Positions 5,062-5,235 of a stretch of 5,235 bases of DNA are shown here, piece by piece. Every line of letters begins with the position of its first letter. Within the stretch, counting starts at the first letter, position 1. A program made the position numbers and the translations under genes. The stretch lies in NCBI GenBank assembly GCA_031266235.1, contig JAISBJ010000074.1, positions 1 through 5,235 on the forward strand, in the 5' to 3' direction. The stretch is from Puniceicoccales bacterium (GTDB lineage: Bacteria; Verrucomicrobiota; Verrucomicrobiia; Opitutales; LL51). The notes below the pieces were generated by a model. It worked only from the letters and a program-made list of their open reading frames with translations. It did not search any database and was not told the origin of the DNA.

Positions 5062-5235
5062 TTATGGAGAATATTTCCAATCGACGAGTTTCAGGAGGAT
5101 AAAATTCTCATTATTCCAAGTATCGTAGCCGACGGTGACGAGGATATCGACGCTGCGATTTTGTTCGGGGATGCGGGAAGCCATTTCCCAGGCGATTCCG
5201 GTCAGCCAGGGCATATTATGGCGGGCGACCCAGAA
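5062..5235 (-). CDS. recJ: C-terminal end of RecJ-like single-strand DNA exonuclease (5' part outside window)
   Basis: Only the last 57 residues lie in the window, ending at the TAA at 5064-5062. They fit the C-terminal OB-type domain of RecJ, the 5'-3' ssDNA exonuclease of recombination and mismatch repair. The piece IAWEMASRIPE (14-24 of the visible part) corresponds to the IAWGMAERLPE-like segment of RecJ proteins, VDILVTVGYDTWNNENF (29-45) to the VD-hydrophobic-strand-W-N-G turn, and LLKLVDW (47-53) to the closing strand ending in L-x-D. No DHH or DHHA1 catalytic motif is in view, so the call rests on a short C-terminal match. The gene is convergent with the GH13 gene, 159 nt apart. Confidence 0.65.
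   Translation of the reverse strand, partial: FWVARHNMPWLTGIAWEMASRIPEQNRSVDILVTVGYDTWNNENFILLKLVDWKYSP

Noticed and set aside
4996..5235. Plus-strand frame open to the window edge (ATG at 4996), preceded by GGAG
   Set aside because: Its sequence over 5062-5235 is antisense to the RecJ-like frame and looks like shadow protein (D/G-rich); the GGAG is directly adjacent to the ATG and part of hairpin 2.

Overview
The window looks like chromosomal DNA of a Gram-negative bacterium of mixed base composition, with GC-rich coding stretches and very A/T-rich gaps full of homopolymer runs. An LPS-transport cluster (lptC-lptA-lptB on the minus strand) shows that the cell builds an LPS outer membrane. 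The protein style (short, divergent LptC and LptA, a two-CBM GH13 debranching enzyme) made me think of Verrucomicrobiota/Opitutae, but this is only an impression and no marker gene in the window settles it.

Layout. Positions 1-1757 (minus) hold lptC, lptA and lptB in the order of transcription; lptB runs off the left edge. lptC and lptA overlap by 44 nt, and a 53-nt gap with a possible promoter separates lptA from lptB. Together they would encode the bitopic LptC, the periplasmic LptA bridge and the cytoplasmic ATPase that power LPS export. The LptA C-terminus carries a 26-residue tandem repeat. Positions 1636-1997 are a 181-bp tandem duplication covering the first ~40 codons of lptC and its upstream DNA. 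It leaves a dead 5' fragment of lptC between the real gene and a divergent gene. Positions 2045-2458 (plus) encode a 137-residue protein I cannot assign; its extreme C-terminus resembles a sliding-clamp-binding peptide. Positions 2515-4902 (plus) encode a 795-residue cytoplasmic pullulanase/GlgX-like GH13 enzyme for glycogen or alpha-glucan debranching. Positions 5062-5235 (minus) are the 3' end of a gene whose product matches the C-terminal OB-type domain of RecJ exonuclease.

The gap between the convergent GH13 and recJ-like genes (4903-5061) is denser than expected. It has two hairpins that pair best as plus-strand RNA, a long U tract, and on the opposite strand a promoter-like TTGACA-17-TAGGAT. 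Exact TTGACA hexamers recur in the gaps of this window (five seen by eye).

I see no mobile element, CRISPR array, tRNA or rRNA, and no defence system. The most interesting points are the 181-bp duplication that shapes the lptC/divergent-gene control region, the LptA repeat tail and T10 tract, the clamp-motif-like tail of the unknown protein, and the overlapping signals at 4946-5045.
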